In this document: positions 4,657 through 9,571 of the stretch, piece after piece
Position numbering within the stretch: the stretch's first letter is position 1
Layout: every line of letters starts with the position of its first letter
NCBI GenBank assembly: GCA_036794395.1
Contig: DAIRGS010000269.1
Location: forward strand, 1 to 9,571
From: DASXMX01 sp036794395
Lineage (GTDB): Bacteria > Planctomycetota > Phycisphaerae > Tepidisphaerales > Tepidisphaeraceae
Direction: 5' to 3'
Length of the DNA: 9,571 nt
Notes under the pieces: model-generated
Told to the model about the DNA's origin: nothing
Databases searched by the model: none
The model's input: the letters and a program-made list of their open reading frames with translations, nothing else
Translations under genes and position numbers: made by a program

Positions 4657-4921
4657 TCCGCCCACAGTAATCGGCGGACCCATTTCGACACACGCGGACA
4701 GAAGTGTCCGCAAGGTCATTCAGATCAGCAGAGCGCGGATCCAATTCCGCGATCTCGCGAGGTTTGCATGGCCCCACAAAACGGAGTTTTTCCTTGCCGA
4801 ACTCACCGGGGCCGATCCCCGAACCTGCCGACGATGGCTCGCCGAGCACAACGAACCGCCGGCCGACGCCCTCGGCGTCGTCCTCTGCGAGATCATGCGG
4901 AGATTCCACCAGAGGGATTAA
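4628..4921 (+). CDS. 97-aa HTH-like regulator in the cII position
   Basis: The ATG at 4628 has GGAG 6 bases upstream; a TTG five codons earlier is a weaker start. The protein has a basic N-terminal arm (residues 1-45) and a region that fits a helix-turn-helix at about 51-92 (KTEFFLAELTGADPRTCRRW then LAEHNEPPADALG). The CRRWLAEHNEPP part resembles recognition-helix-plus-turn layouts of phage regulators. It follows cro in the rightward operon, where lambdoid phages place cII, so a transcription regulator is likely; homology to CII itself is not shown. A perfect 7-bp hairpin with loop GAAG lies inside the gene at 4694-4711. Confidence 0.6.
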   Translation: MRLVPGKAANPPTVIGGPISTHADRSVRKVIQISRARIQFRDLARFAWPHKTEFFLAELTGADPRTCRRWLAEHNEPPADALGVVLCEIMRRFHQRD

Positions 4922-5003
4922 GCGCTGCATCTCCAAATGGCTGACGTCGGTCAACAAGGTCATGAAGGGCAACCCGCCCAAGCGGCCGCGGGCGCCGCGA
5001 TGA
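4917..5003 (+). other. Coding-like stretch without a standard start
   Basis: In the frame ending at TGA 5001-5003, 25 of 28 codons from 4917 end in G or C, and the reading IKRCISKWLTSVNKVMKGN then PPKRPRAPR looks like real basic protein. Only an ATT (4917) or an internal ATG (4962, 13 codons) could start it. It may be a tiny basic peptide, a tail of the preceding 97-aa protein reached by a +1 frameshift, or a gene end cut off by recombination. Its stop overlaps the ATG at 5000 of the next gene. Confidence 0.3.
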
Positions 5004-5209
5004 TCATCCTCCCCAATCCTTTCCTATCCGCGCTGGAGCCAGAAATGGCTGCGGATTCGGCTGCTTGCCCGAGCTTCACTGATCCCTCGGACCCGGCAGC
5101 CGACCCCTTCAACGACGAGCCGCTACCGCTGTTCCTGACCGATCCGGTGCCTGAAATGGATCGCGATCTCGAGGTGCTGCTGCGGATTATTTTCGGGATT
5201 TATGCATGA
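5000..5209 (+). CDS. 69-aa acidic, proline-rich hypothetical protein
   Basis: I prefer the ATG at 5000, which overlaps a TGA in the preceding coding-like frame. A start at 4937 would add 21 residues (MADVGQQGHEGQPAQ...) that look like a shadow of that frame. The product begins MIILPNPFLSALEPEMAADS, then is acidic and proline-rich (SDPAADPFNDEPLPLFLTDP), and ends in a hydrophobic helix, DLEVLLRIIFGIYA. No HTH, signal or enzyme motif is visible. Its TGA overlaps the start of the AP2-domain gene. Short acidic proteins of this kind could act as adaptors or DNA mimics, but nothing here proves it. Confidence 0.55.
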   Translation: MIILPNPFLSALEPEMAADSAACPSFTDPSDPAADPFNDEPLPLFLTDPVPEMDRDLEVLLRIIFGIYA

Positions 5210-5610
5210 TTCCTTCAATGGCCGACGCGAGGGACAGGTTCCACCAACATCGCAGAAATGCGACTGTGCTTCGGGGTGTTGGTTGGGAATTATCATTCGA
5301 AGAATGGTGGTCCGTTTGGAAAGAATCGGGACGATGGGAGCAGCGCGGCCGGGGAGTTGGCCTGTACTGCATGTGCCGCAAGGGCGACATTGGTCCCTAT
5401 AAGATTGGGAATGTGTTTATCGGCGAATTCTCAGCGAACAGCAGGACAACGAAGAACAAAAAAACTGATCTGCCGATTGGGGTGCATCGCACTCGGAGCG
5501 GAAATTATCGAGCCTATTATTACGTTGATCGCAAACGATTCCGCCTTGGTACTTTCAAAACTCCCGAGCAGGCAGGCGCTGCATACCTAAATTTTGGGGA
5601 TGCGCGATGA
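5206..5610 (+). CDS. AP2-domain DNA-binding protein
   Basis: The 134-aa protein has an AP2/ERF-like DNA-binding domain at about residues 89-128 (LPIGVHRTRSGNYRAYYYV, then RKRFRLGTFKTPEQAGAAYL). Three beta strands plus a helix, and the motif LGTF followed by E-Q-A-A-Y, are typical. The N-terminal part (about 25-78) has the pattern EEWWSVWKESGRWEQRGRG then GLYCMCRKGDIGPYKIGNV. That pattern recurs in small phage proteins linked to homing-type endonucleases, but no HNH or GIY-YIG catalytic motif is visible. The 3' half is AT-richer than its neighbours, which hints at separate acquisition. It is coupled by 4-base overlaps on both sides. It is probably a DNA-binding protein without nuclease activity, or a degenerate homing protein. 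Confidence 0.75.
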   Translation: MIPSMADARDRFHQHRRNATVLRGVGWELSFEEWWSVWKESGRWEQRGRGVGLYCMCRKGDIGPYKIGNVFIGEFSANSRTTKNKKTDLPIGVHRTRSGNYRAYYYVDRKRFRLGTFKTPEQAGAAYLNFGDAR

Positions 5611-6008
5611 ATATTCCAAATTATGCGGACCCCCCTTTTGCGTGCCCCCCGGATATCATTTTAGACTTACCTTCGCCCCCCAGCGTCAACCGGACGCGCA
5701 AGATCGATTGGGCGGCGTCGCGGGACGTCAAGGCGTGGCGCAACGTGGCAAACGCCTATGTGCTGCACGCCAAGACGCGCACAGTTCGGCCGCTGAAGCT
5801 CGTCAAGGTCAAGCGCTTTCAATTGACGGTAGTGCTGTCCGAGCATCACACCAAGATCGACCTCGACAACGGCCTGAAGGCGCTGATCGACTATCTACGC
5901 AGGATCGAACTGATCGAGGACGATAGCCACAAGCACATGCGCCGGCTGGTGGTCGAGTGGGGCATCGCGCCGATGGGCTGCAGGGTCACCGTGAGGCCGT
6001 GCGAATGA
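5607..6008 (+). CDS. rusA: RusA-type Holliday junction resolvase
   Basis: The 133-aa protein carries the RusA signature: LPSPPSVNRTRK near the N terminus (residues 21-32), then KIDLDNGLKALIDYL (83-97) and IEDDSHKHMRRL (103-114). D85, D87, K91 and D106 keep the same spacing as the catalytic Asp70, Asp72, Lys76 and Asp91 of E. coli RusA. RusA dimers cut four-way DNA junctions and in phages resolve recombination and replication intermediates. It lies next to DNA-binding and replication genes and would complement the nuclease/Sak4 pair of the left operon. The ATG overlaps the previous stop, and its TGA overlaps the next ATG. The length is normal for the family. Confidence 0.92.
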   Translation: MNIPNYADPPFACPPDIILDLPSPPSVNRTRKIDWAASRDVKAWRNVANAYVLHAKTRTVRPLKLVKVKRFQLTVVLSEHHTKIDLDNGLKALIDYLRRIELIEDDSHKHMRRLVVEWGIAPMGCRVTVRPCE

Positions 6009-6292
6009 GCAAGATCGCCACCATGCGGGAGGTGCTGGAACGCTCCGAGGAACGCGAGCGCAAGCGCACCATGAGGGCCGGTATGAAATACAACAAATGG
6101 TCCCGCGACGATCACGACAAGCTGGTGGCGCTGTACCCGATAGCCTCGAACGACGAGCTGCAGCGCGCGTTCCCGGGCCGGTCGCTGTCGTCGATCCTGA
6201 GCATGGCGAACAACCTGGGCGTGGTCCGGCCGCGGCGCCGGGACTGGAAATCGATCGCGGCCGCGCATGTGCCGACGGTGGTGATGCGATGA
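6005..6292 (+). CDS. Myb/SANT-like DNA-binding protein
   Basis: The 95-aa protein starts MSKIATMREVLERSEERERK with a charged helical N terminus. It then has a SANT/Myb-like helix-turn-helix at about residues 31-75: KWSRDDHDKLVALYPIASND, then ELQRAFPGRSLSSILSMANN. Trp32, Leu43 and the GRSLSSI turn fit the phage and GcrA-like SANT pattern. GAGG lies 8 bases upstream of the ATG, and both ends overlap neighbours by 4 bases (RusA before, DnaT-like after). It is probably a DNA-binding regulator or a replication accessory protein. The target is not known. Confidence 0.7.
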   Translation: MSKIATMREVLERSEERERKRTMRAGMKYNKWSRDDHDKLVALYPIASNDELQRAFPGRSLSSILSMANNLGVVRPRRRDWKSIAAAHVPTVVMR

Positions 6293-6969
6293 GCCAACCT
6301 ACCCCGATCGCAGACATGATCACGGAGATGCTGAAAAACTGCATTCCGATCGAGATGATCATCCTGGCCGTCCGCTCAATGGAGCGCGCGGTATCCACCC
6401 GACAAGGAGTGGACGAAACGGCGGAAAAGCGCCGCGCTTGGGATCGGGAATACCGAAAAAACAAGCGTGCGCGTCCACCTGATCCACCCGACATCCACCC
6501 GAAAACACCCGATGTCGGCAATATTGCTCTTACTTCCTTAAGTGAAGTTAAGGAGCATTCAGAGGTAGTAATTAAGAAAGATAAGAAAGAGCGCGGGCAA
6601 AAACTTCCACCCGACTGGAAACCAAATCAGCACCACTACGACGAAGGCGCAAAGCTCGGAATGAACCGGGCTGCCGTCGACGTGCGCGCGGCCGCGATGC
6701 GCAATTGGTGCGATGCCAACGCAAATCGCTCGGTCACCACAAAAGCAAATTGGAACGCTGCCTTTACGGGCACATGGTTGAAGGATTCGAACAATGGCCA
6801 CGGAACTGGCGCTAATCGAGCCTCTCAAACTTCCGGACCGCCGCAGACCAGCGCAGATTCCATCCTTGCCGGAATGGGTCGTCTCGCGTCTCGAGTCGCT
6901 GAAAGACAACTGGCAGAACGGCAAAATGACCTTGACCTTGCCGGCCGCGATGATCCTAAGCGACATTGA
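6289..6969 (+). CDS. DnaT-like phage replication protein (O-like)
   Basis: The 226-aa protein begins MSQPTPIADMITEMLKNCIP and has a charged middle (TAEKRRAWDREYRKNKRARP). At about residues 107-167 it has a DnaT-type single-strand DNA-binding domain: LPPDWKPNQHHYDEGAKLGM, then RNWCDANANRS, NWNAAFTGTWLKD. The tail SILAGMGRLASRVAERQLAE is amphipathic. Such proteins start phage replication or load the replisome. The gene contains repeated TCCACCCGA elements and an AT-rich stretch (about 6520-6590), like the origin inside lambda gene O. I use the ATG at 6289 that overlaps the SANT gene stop, not the earlier in-frame ATG at 6097 that lies inside that gene. Its last 176 bases overlap the next gene in another frame. 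Confidence 0.75.
   Translation: MSQPTPIADMITEMLKNCIPIEMIILAVRSMERAVSTRQGVDETAEKRRAWDREYRKNKRARPPDPPDIHPKTPDVGNIALTSLSEVKEHSEVVIKKDKKERGQKLPPDWKPNQHHYDEGAKLGMNRAAVDVRAAAMRNWCDANANRSVTTKANWNAAFTGTWLKDSNNGHGTGANRASQTSGPPQTSADSILAGMGRLASRVAERQLAERQNDLDLAGRDDPKRH
6394..6616 (+). repeat. Iteron-like repeats in the replication gene
   Basis: TCCACCCGA occurs at 6394, 6483, 6494 and 6606, three of the four followed by C. Close variants lie at 6474 (TCCACCTGA) and 6505 (ACACCCGATG). Four units are clustered at 6474-6514 with 9, 11 and 11-base steps, about one helical turn. The copies fall in all three codon phases, so they are not explained by a repeated peptide. An AT-rich segment with nested inverted repeats (6532-6553, e.g. 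CCTTAA-6-TTAAGG) follows directly. This fits a replication origin embedded in an initiator gene. Confidence 0.5.
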
Positions 6970-7447
6970 AAGCGTCATGGTGCGCCGGCATATCGCGGAT
7001 CTCGGTTCGCTGGTGGTGAGCACGCCGGCGACCAGCGCGGATGCTGAAGCCGAGACGCTGGTGATTGTCACGAAGATGCTTCTGGCCCTTCCTGGGCAGC
7101 GCTCGACCGACACCGGCAACGAGGCAAAGGGCGAGGCCTACCTTGCGGCGCTCGACGACGTGCCACCCTGGGCCGTGCAGGAAGCTGTTCGCAAATGGTA
7201 TCGCGGCGAGCATGGTTCCAAATTTGACTATCGCTGGTCACCGGTGCCGGCTGATCTGCGATCGCTGGCGCGCAACGAGGAATTCAAGGTGCGCGGCCGG
7301 ATGACTGTGCTCGAGCGGATTGTCAAAGCTGAAGCCCTGATCGAATACAGCGACGACCACCGGGAAATGATGCTGAAACGGCTGCAAATCGTGATTCACG
7401 ATGCCGCCAGCATCACCAAGCCCGTTGTGGAGCAGGCCGCGGAATGA
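6794..7447 (+). CDS. 217-aa probable replication partner protein (P position)
   Basis: The ATG at 6794 opens a frame starting MATELALIEPLKLPDRRRPA, with convincing protein-like sequence from there on (LPEWVVSRLESLKDNWQNGK). It therefore overlaps the DnaT-like gene by 176 bases; a later start at M45 (6926) would reduce this. The motif DDVPPWAVQEAVRKWYRGE, then FDYRWSPVPADLRSLAR (about residues 121-160), resembles a region found in phage proteins encoded just after the initiator gene. Position suggests a helicase loader or replisome organiser like lambda P. No Walker motif or membrane segment is seen. The stop overlaps the next ATG by 4 bases. Confidence 0.65.
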   Translation: MATELALIEPLKLPDRRRPAQIPSLPEWVVSRLESLKDNWQNGKMTLTLPAAMILSDIESVMVRRHIADLGSLVVSTPATSADAEAETLVIVTKMLLALPGQRSTDTGNEAKGEAYLAALDDVPPWAVQEAVRKWYRGEHGSKFDYRWSPVPADLRSLARNEEFKVRGRMTVLERIVKAEALIEYSDDHREMMLKRLQIVIHDAASITKPVVEQAAE

Positions 7448-7965
7448 CGCCAGCCGAGATCACGTCGTATACGGAATTGGTCAACGGCATCCGCTCGCAG
7501 CTCGGCGCGCTCGGTATCCGCTACGAGGATTTCGACGAACTGGCGGGCTTCGCTGCAGGTTTGAGCGGCAAAGTGTTCGGCCCGGCGCAGGTGAAAAGGC
7601 TCGGTCCCGAGAAGATGTTCGATGCGATCCGCGCGGCCGGCTTGCGGCTACGGATTGAGGTTGACCCCGAGCAGGCCCACAAGATGCAGACTCGGATCTC
7701 GGAAAACTATCTTCCCAGGCAGGCAAATCAGGCGCGGATGGGGAATGATGCGTCCCCTGTGGGCACAGCACTTATGAGCCGTGTTTTCAAGCATTTCTCG
7801 CGGTTGGGTAACGAAGCCAGAAAGAAGAAAATGACGAAGGAAGAGCGCTCTAAATCGGCACAGCACGCTGCAAATACGCGGTGGAAGCGCCATCGCAAGG
7901 AAGAGAAGCGGCGGGCACGGCAGCGTAAGCGGGCGCATGAGGCACGTAAACAGGCTAATACATAG
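7444..7965 (+). CDS. 173-aa protein with a strongly basic C terminus
   Basis: The protein begins MTPAEITSYTELVNGIRSQL. Its first 75 residues look like a compact alpha-helical domain (LGALGIRYEDFDELAGFAAG, then GPAQVKRLGPEKMFDAIRAA). Residues 76-125 hold ENYLPRQANQARMGNDASPV, and from about 126 it is lysine- and arginine-rich (EARKKKMTKEERSKSAQ, then a long R/K tail), suggesting nucleic-acid binding. It starts at an ATG overlapping the previous stop and ends with a TAG that lies inside the ribosome binding site of the next gene. I recognise it only as a phage-type protein of unknown role, probably in DNA metabolism or late gene control. Confidence 0.65.
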   Translation: MTPAEITSYTELVNGIRSQLGALGIRYEDFDELAGFAAGLSGKVFGPAQVKRLGPEKMFDAIRAAGLRLRIEVDPEQAHKMQTRISENYLPRQANQARMGNDASPVGTALMSRVFKHFSRLGNEARKKKMTKEERSKSAQHAANTRWKRHRKEEKRRARQRKRAHEARKQANT

Positions 7966-7969
7966 GAGG
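7964..7969 (+). promoter_or_regulatory. Strong ribosome binding site
   Basis: AGGAGG lies 6 bases before the ATG at 7976 and overlaps the preceding TAG. It decides the start of the DGQHR gene over the in-frame ATG at 7937. Confidence 0.75.
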
Positions 7970-7975
7970 GTTGAA

Positions 7976-8791
7976 ATGCTGAATAATATACAGAATGCCA
8001 AGGTTATTCTTCAGACGGTCACGCCGGAAATGGCTGCGCGCTGGCTTAAAAGCAATTCCAATAATCGTCGGTCTACTCGAGCGATTATTGAAGAATATGC
8101 AAGGGCAATGCGTGAGGGTCGTTGGCGCATAAATGGAGAAACCATCAAAATAGCGGAAGGCGGCAGGCTTATGGACGGCCAGCATCGACTAATGGCGTGC
8201 ATTCTTGCCGATTGTGCGTTCCAAACCTATGTTGTCATGGGTGTCGATAGCGATACGTTCGATACCGTCGATATCGGCAAGAAGCGAACTGCAGGCGACA
8301 TCCTCGGCATAGAATCCTGCAAGAATGCCACCGCCGTAGCCGCTGCTATTCGATGGGTAGCGCTTTTTCGCTCTGAGTTCTTTAATATAGCAAATATTAA
8401 GATGCCGCCTGATGAAATCAGGTTGTTTCTCGCCTCTGAGCCTGCGATCGAATCATCCGTGGCAACGGCGCTTCCCGCAACCAAGGTGCTGGCTCCCGGG
8501 CTGGCTGGCGCCTTGCATTACATATTTGCAGGTAATGATAGGGAGGCTGCGGACCTCTTCTTTCTAGATTTGTCAACAGGGTCCAACCTTGTGCCAGGTG
8601 ATCCGATTCTTGTGCTGCGCGAAAGGCTGATCCGAGATCGCATGTCGAAATCAAAGCTTCCTCAGACGGAGCTCGCCTCAATTTGCATAAGGGCGTGGAA
8701 CCATCGTCGTCGGCGAAATACGGGAACCGTGACGCTCAAAGGTGCCATGCTAGGCCCGGACGGCAAACGTTCCTTCCCTACGATCGCGTGA
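7976..8791 (+). CDS. DGQHR-motif ParB-like phage protein
   Basis: The 271-aa protein begins MLNNIQNAKVILQTVTPEMA. A ParB/Srx-like N-terminal fold is suggested at about residues 15-110: REGRWRINGETIKIAEGGRL, then MDGQHRLMACILADC with DGQHR at 67-71, and VDIGKKRTAGDIL. This motif occurs in phage and plasmid proteins with a ParB-type nucleotide-binding or DNA-modification-linked fold, including DndB-like proteins. The C-terminal half is alpha-helical with a basic end (WNHRRRRNTG). Unlike its neighbours it is not overlapped but has its own perfect ribosome binding site, and its 5' part is AT-richer, so it may be a later insertion. Possible roles are nucleotide-dependent DNA binding or anti-restriction; neither is shown. 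Confidence 0.68.
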   Translation: MLNNIQNAKVILQTVTPEMAARWLKSNSNNRRSTRAIIEEYARAMREGRWRINGETIKIAEGGRLMDGQHRLMACILADCAFQTYVVMGVDSDTFDTVDIGKKRTAGDILGIESCKNATAVAAAIRWVALFRSEFFNIANIKMPPDEIRLFLASEPAIESSVATALPATKVLAPGLAGALHYIFAGNDREAADLFFLDLSTGSNLVPGDPILVLRERLIRDRMSKSKLPQTELASICIRAWNHRRRRNTGTVTLKGAMLGPDGKRSFPTIA

Positions 8792-8807
8792 TCAGGTCAA
8801 GGAGATC

Positions 8808-8819
8808 ATGAAATGAGCG
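8808..8819 (+). repeat. Gene-junction repeat ATGAAATGAGCG, copy 1
   Basis: Identical 12-mers occur here, at 9070-9081 and at 9300-9311. In the other two copies it forms the end of one gene (ATG AAA TGA) and the start of the next (ATG AGC G). Here the upstream frame reads DQVKEIMK then stop, with no gene start, and the downstream frame is a 6-codon ORF, MSEAAT (8813-8833), that overlaps the ATG at 8830. It looks like the scar of a lost or replaced gene. Confidence 0.5.
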
Positions 8820-8829
8820 AGGCGGCGAC

Positions 8830-9078
8830 ATGAACATCGCTTTGAGGCTTCACAGCGGGGCCGCGGGAAACCGGGGGACCAAGATGTATAACGTCTCATT
8901 ATCGATGTGGGACGACGACGGCAGCGACGAACCGGCGGACCGTCCGCTTACGATCTCGATTTCCGAAATTGACCGCACAAAAGAGGAGGATCAATGGGAA
9001 ACGCTTGTCGATCTCAATAAATCGGAGGCAATCCGGCTGCGCGCCGCACTCACAGCCATGATCGAGGTGATGAAATGA
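8830..9078 (+). CDS. 82-aa hypothetical phage protein
   Basis: The ATG at 8830 has GAGG 7 bases upstream and overlaps the stop of a 6-codon ORF; an alternative start at M19 (8884) also has a purine-rich site before it. From residue 19 the product reads MYNVSLSMWDDDGSDEPADR, with beta-like strands, an acidic loop and a helical end, EAIRLRAALTAMIEVMK. No membrane, signal or HTH motif is seen. It overlaps the next gene through the ATGAAATGAGCG junction. Function unknown; it is probably a small cytoplasmic accessory protein of the rightward operon. Confidence 0.6.
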   Translation: MNIALRLHSGAAGNRGTKMYNVSLSMWDDDGSDEPADRPLTISISEIDRTKEEDQWETLVDLNKSEAIRLRAALTAMIEVMK

Positions 9079-9308
9079 GCGGGATATCGAGGCGGGCGCT
9101 GTTCGGGTTGAGTGTTGGAGCGGTGGCTGCCAAGGCTATGCCGGCGCCTGAGTTGCGAGCAGAGACCTATTTCACCGAGCTGGATGTGGGGGTCGACTTC
9201 GGCAAGCACGCCACCACGTTCTACGTGCTGCCTGGGCGCACCCTGAAATGGCAAAGGGATAACCCAGAGAAGATGGCCGAATATCGGGAGAAGGCGGGCA
9301 TGAAATGA
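9075..9308 (+). CDS. 77-aa protein with twin-arginine signal
   Basis: The product begins MSGISRRALFGLSVGAVAAK, then AMPAPELRAETYF. S5-R6-R7-A-L-F matches the Tat consensus (S/T-R-R-x-F/L-L/F), followed by a moderately hydrophobic segment (8-19) and a likely cleavage region around A21-A24. The mature part is only about 50 residues, ending WQRDNPEKMAEYREKAGMK. Tat substrates cross the inner membrane folded, so an exported product from what looks like an early operon is unusual. The ATG overlaps the previous stop and the end overlaps the next ATG, both through ATGAAATGAGCG. No binding motif is recognised. Confidence 0.62.
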   Translation: MSGISRRALFGLSVGAVAAKAMPAPELRAETYFTELDVGVDFGKHATTFYVLPGRTLKWQRDNPEKMAEYREKAGMK

Positions 9309-9571
9309 GCGAGATGACGGAGCGGGTGGCGAGGGCGCTATACGAAAGGCGTTGGCGCGAGGTAAAGGGCGATGCGGTGAAAGACCCGGATCAGCGGTTT
9401 GAGTTGTCGGTCTATCGCGAGCATTATCTGGGCGACGCCCGCGCTGCGATCGCGGCAATGCGGGAGCCGACGGAGGGGATGGAGGACGCCGGCGGGAGGG
9501 TGGATGATTGGATCGAAGATCACGGCATCTGTTCCGATGAGAATGCCGTGACCATGACATGGCTGGCGATG
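9305..9571 (+). CDS. Partial hypothetical phage protein
   Basis: The ATG at 9305 overlaps the previous stop, and 89 codons stay open to the window end. It begins MSEMTERVARALYERRWREV, a start style seen in small phage proteins that carry a helical, charged N-terminal domain. It continues with AAIAAMREPTEGMEDAGGRV and DDWIEDHGICSDE, and is acidic throughout. No catalytic motif is visible in the part present, and the C terminus lies outside the window. Function unknown. Confidence 0.6.
   Translation, partial: MSEMTERVARALYERRWREVKGDAVKDPDQRFELSVYREHYLGDARAAIAAMREPTEGMEDAGGRVDDWIEDHGICSDENAVTMTWLAM

Noticed and set aside
6559..7119. 186-codon minus-strand frame across the replication genes
   Set aside because: Opposite two tightly linked plus-strand genes; no ribosome binding site, and it crosses the gene overlap.
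8991..9560. 189-codon minus-strand frame at the right end
   Set aside because: Pro/Arg/Ser/His-rich shadow of three overlapping plus-strand genes.
1..9571. tRNA, CRISPR array, insertion sequence or attachment site
   Set aside because: No cloverleaf, spaced direct-repeat array, transposase or terminal inverted repeats, and no integrase or duplicated core was found by reading.

Overview
The window looks like the early/immunity region of a lambda-type temperate phage (prophage) in a high-GC alphaproteobacterium. Codon use and gene style resemble Bradyrhizobium/Rhodopseudomonas-type Rhizobiales; the host assignment is inference, because no host gene, tRNA or attachment site is visible. Two divergent operons flank a repressor/Cro-type switch. 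Most genes overlap by the 4-base ATGA or GTGA junction typical of phage operons.

Leftward operon (minus strand, about 3345 down to 1). It starts at a promoter with two operators. It reads through a 56-aa protein, a 52-aa membrane protein, a 102-aa conserved-looking protein, two tiny membrane proteins (41 and 28 aa) and a 96-aa helix-turn-helix protein. Next comes a recombination module: a RecE-like PD-(D/E)XK nuclease, a 55-aa protein, and a RecA-fold ATPase of the Sak4 type. A 28-aa membrane peptide and the start of an exported protein end the window. The nuclease plus Sak4-type ATPase is the functional counterpart of lambda Red (exonuclease plus annealing protein).

Switch region (3325-4492). 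A short XRE-family repressor (minus) faces a Cro-like HTH protein (plus). Five copies of an operator with half-site TTGTAC, a 7-base spacer and half-site GTACAA can be read: two at the left promoter, three between repressor and cro. Within each cluster the centres lie exactly 35 bp apart (3362/3397 and 4184/4219/4254). Both early promoters have the same layout: TTGACG, 4 bases, operator, with the operator covering the spacer and -10. Between the repressor and the left operon lie about 510 bp with no convincing gene, where lambda carries rexAB; it holds several perfect hairpins and one possible 36-aa ORF.

Rightward operon (plus strand, 4271 to the window end). After cro come a 55-aa ORF, a 97-aa HTH-like protein in the cII position, a 69-aa acidic protein, an AP2-domain protein, a RusA Holliday-junction resolvase, a Myb/SANT-like DNA-binding protein, a DnaT-like replication protein whose gene carries iteron-like repeats (candidate phage origin), a 217-aa probable replication partner that overlaps it by 176 nt, a basic 173-aa protein, a DGQHR/ParB-like 271-aa protein with its own strong ribosome binding site, an 82-aa protein, a small protein with a twin-arginine signal, and a partial ORF running off the end. 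No structural, lysis or integration genes are certain in this window.
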